Assembly: GCA_016782825.1 (NCBI GenBank)
Contig: JADHXT010000223.1
Location: 1 to 6,282 of the forward strand
Direction: 5' to 3'
DNA from: Candidatus Brocadiia bacterium
GTDB lineage: Bacteria; Planctomycetota; PUPC01; DSUN01
DNA length: 6,282 bases
Every line of letters begins with the position of its first letter. Within the stretch, counting starts at the first letter, position 1. A program made the translations under genes and the position numbers. Positions 5,985 to 6,282 of the stretch are shown in pieces. Below the pieces are notes generated by a model, which worked only from the letters and a program-made list of their open reading frames with translations, searched no databases and was not told the origin of the DNA.

Positions 5985-6282
5985 ATGCGCGGTGTGCTTG
6001 CTCTCCTGCTCCTTGTCCTTCAGGGCACCCTGGCGGCCGGCGAGGTGCCCTGGCCCATGCCCCAGTGGCCCCTGTGTAAGCCCCGCGACATGGGAATGGA
6101 CGAGGCCAGTCTGAAGCAGGCGCGCGACTACGCGCTGAAGGGCGGTGGCTCGGGCTTCATCGTCCGCCACGGCCGGCTGGTGATGCAGTGGGGCGACCCG
6201 CAGCGGCGGTACGACCTGAAGTCGTCCACCAAGTCCCTCGGCTTCACCGCCATGGGCCTCGCCCTGGCCGACCGCAAGGTGA
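5985..6282 (+). CDS. Secreted serine hydrolase, beta-lactamase/PBP-like superfamily, N-terminal part only
   Basis: The first 99 codons of a gene that continues past the right edge. Residues 1 to about 18 (MRGVLALLLLVLQGTLAA) form a short Sec-type signal peptide with small residues before a likely cut near Ala18/Gly19. There is no lipobox cysteine, so a periplasmic or secreted soluble protein is expected. The mature part has GSGFIVRHGRLVMQWGD (55-71), the paired beta-strands that precede the active site in class C beta-lactamase-like proteins. YDLKSSTKSLG (76-86) follows, in which Ser80-Ser81-Thr82-Lys83 is the SxxK nucleophile motif. The downstream YxN and (H/K)xG motifs lie outside the window. 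Proteins of this type range from esterases to D-Ala-D-Ala peptidases and beta-lactamases, so no specific substrate is claimed. Confidence 0.85.
   Translation, partial: MRGVLALLLLVLQGTLAAGEVPWPMPQWPLCKPRDMGMDEASLKQARDYALKGGGSGFIVRHGRLVMQWGDPQRRYDLKSSTKSLGFTAMGLALADRKV

Noticed and set aside
4434..6170. The glycosyltransferase frame remains open for about 1.7 kb upstream of its start, across the whole antisense strand of the aminotransferase, allowing a 1192-codon reading.
   Set aside because: The antisense codons are in exact register with the aminotransferase codons, so the open frame only needs that gene to avoid TTA, CTA and TCA, which GC-rich codon usage does. The aminotransferase has full family motifs, and the extension shows no recognisable domain.

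Overview
This window is GC-rich, protein-dense bacterial chromosomal DNA. It carries five protein genes in two divergent groups around a short intergenic region at about 4434-4586. Codon use is strongly GC-biased, all genes have bacterial-type starts, and several have recognisable Shine-Dalgarno sequences. The gene content (MnmG, a SAM hydroxide adenosyltransferase, a PMT/GT39-like membrane glycosyltransferase, a secreted SxxK serine hydrolase) would suit an environmental GC-rich Gram-negative lineage such as Planctomycetota or a relative. That placement is a weak inference; nothing in the window is a phylogenetic marker that I can read by eye.

Leftward group (minus strand, read from 4421 down to 1). 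The first gene is a 609-residue multi-pass membrane glycosyltransferase of the GT-C/PMT type (2592-4421). Its stop overlaps by 4 bases the start of a 268-residue SAM hydroxide adenosyltransferase of the former DUF62 family (1789-2595). After a 45-nt gap comes mnmG (formerly gidA), the FAD-dependent tRNA wobble-uridine modification enzyme, which runs off the left edge without its last ~50 codons. Spacing suggests one transcription unit. The functional link between membrane glycosylation, SAM cleavage and tRNA modification is not obvious, and it may be a loosely assembled operon.

Intergenic control region (4434-4586). This is the most structured non-coding stretch. It holds a near-consensus sigma70 promoter facing right (TTGACT, 17 nt, TATACT). 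A perfect 14-base dyad sits directly over that promoter's expected start point. A larger GC-rich dyad (two 6-bp arms per side) lies upstream. A weaker promoter-like pair faces left and would give the glycosyltransferase an almost leaderless message.

Rightward group (plus strand). A 448-residue fold-type I PLP-dependent aminotransferase (4587-5933) is followed after 51 nt, with no visible terminator, by the first 99 codons of a secreted serine hydrolase of the beta-lactamase/penicillin-binding-protein superfamily, which runs off the right edge. The aminotransferase has all the core PLP motifs but its substrate cannot be assigned.

I found no mobile element, RNA gene, CRISPR array or phage gene. 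No clearly new system is visible. The points most worth following up are the regulatory architecture between the divergent groups and the translationally coupled glycosyltransferase/SAM-hydrolase pair.
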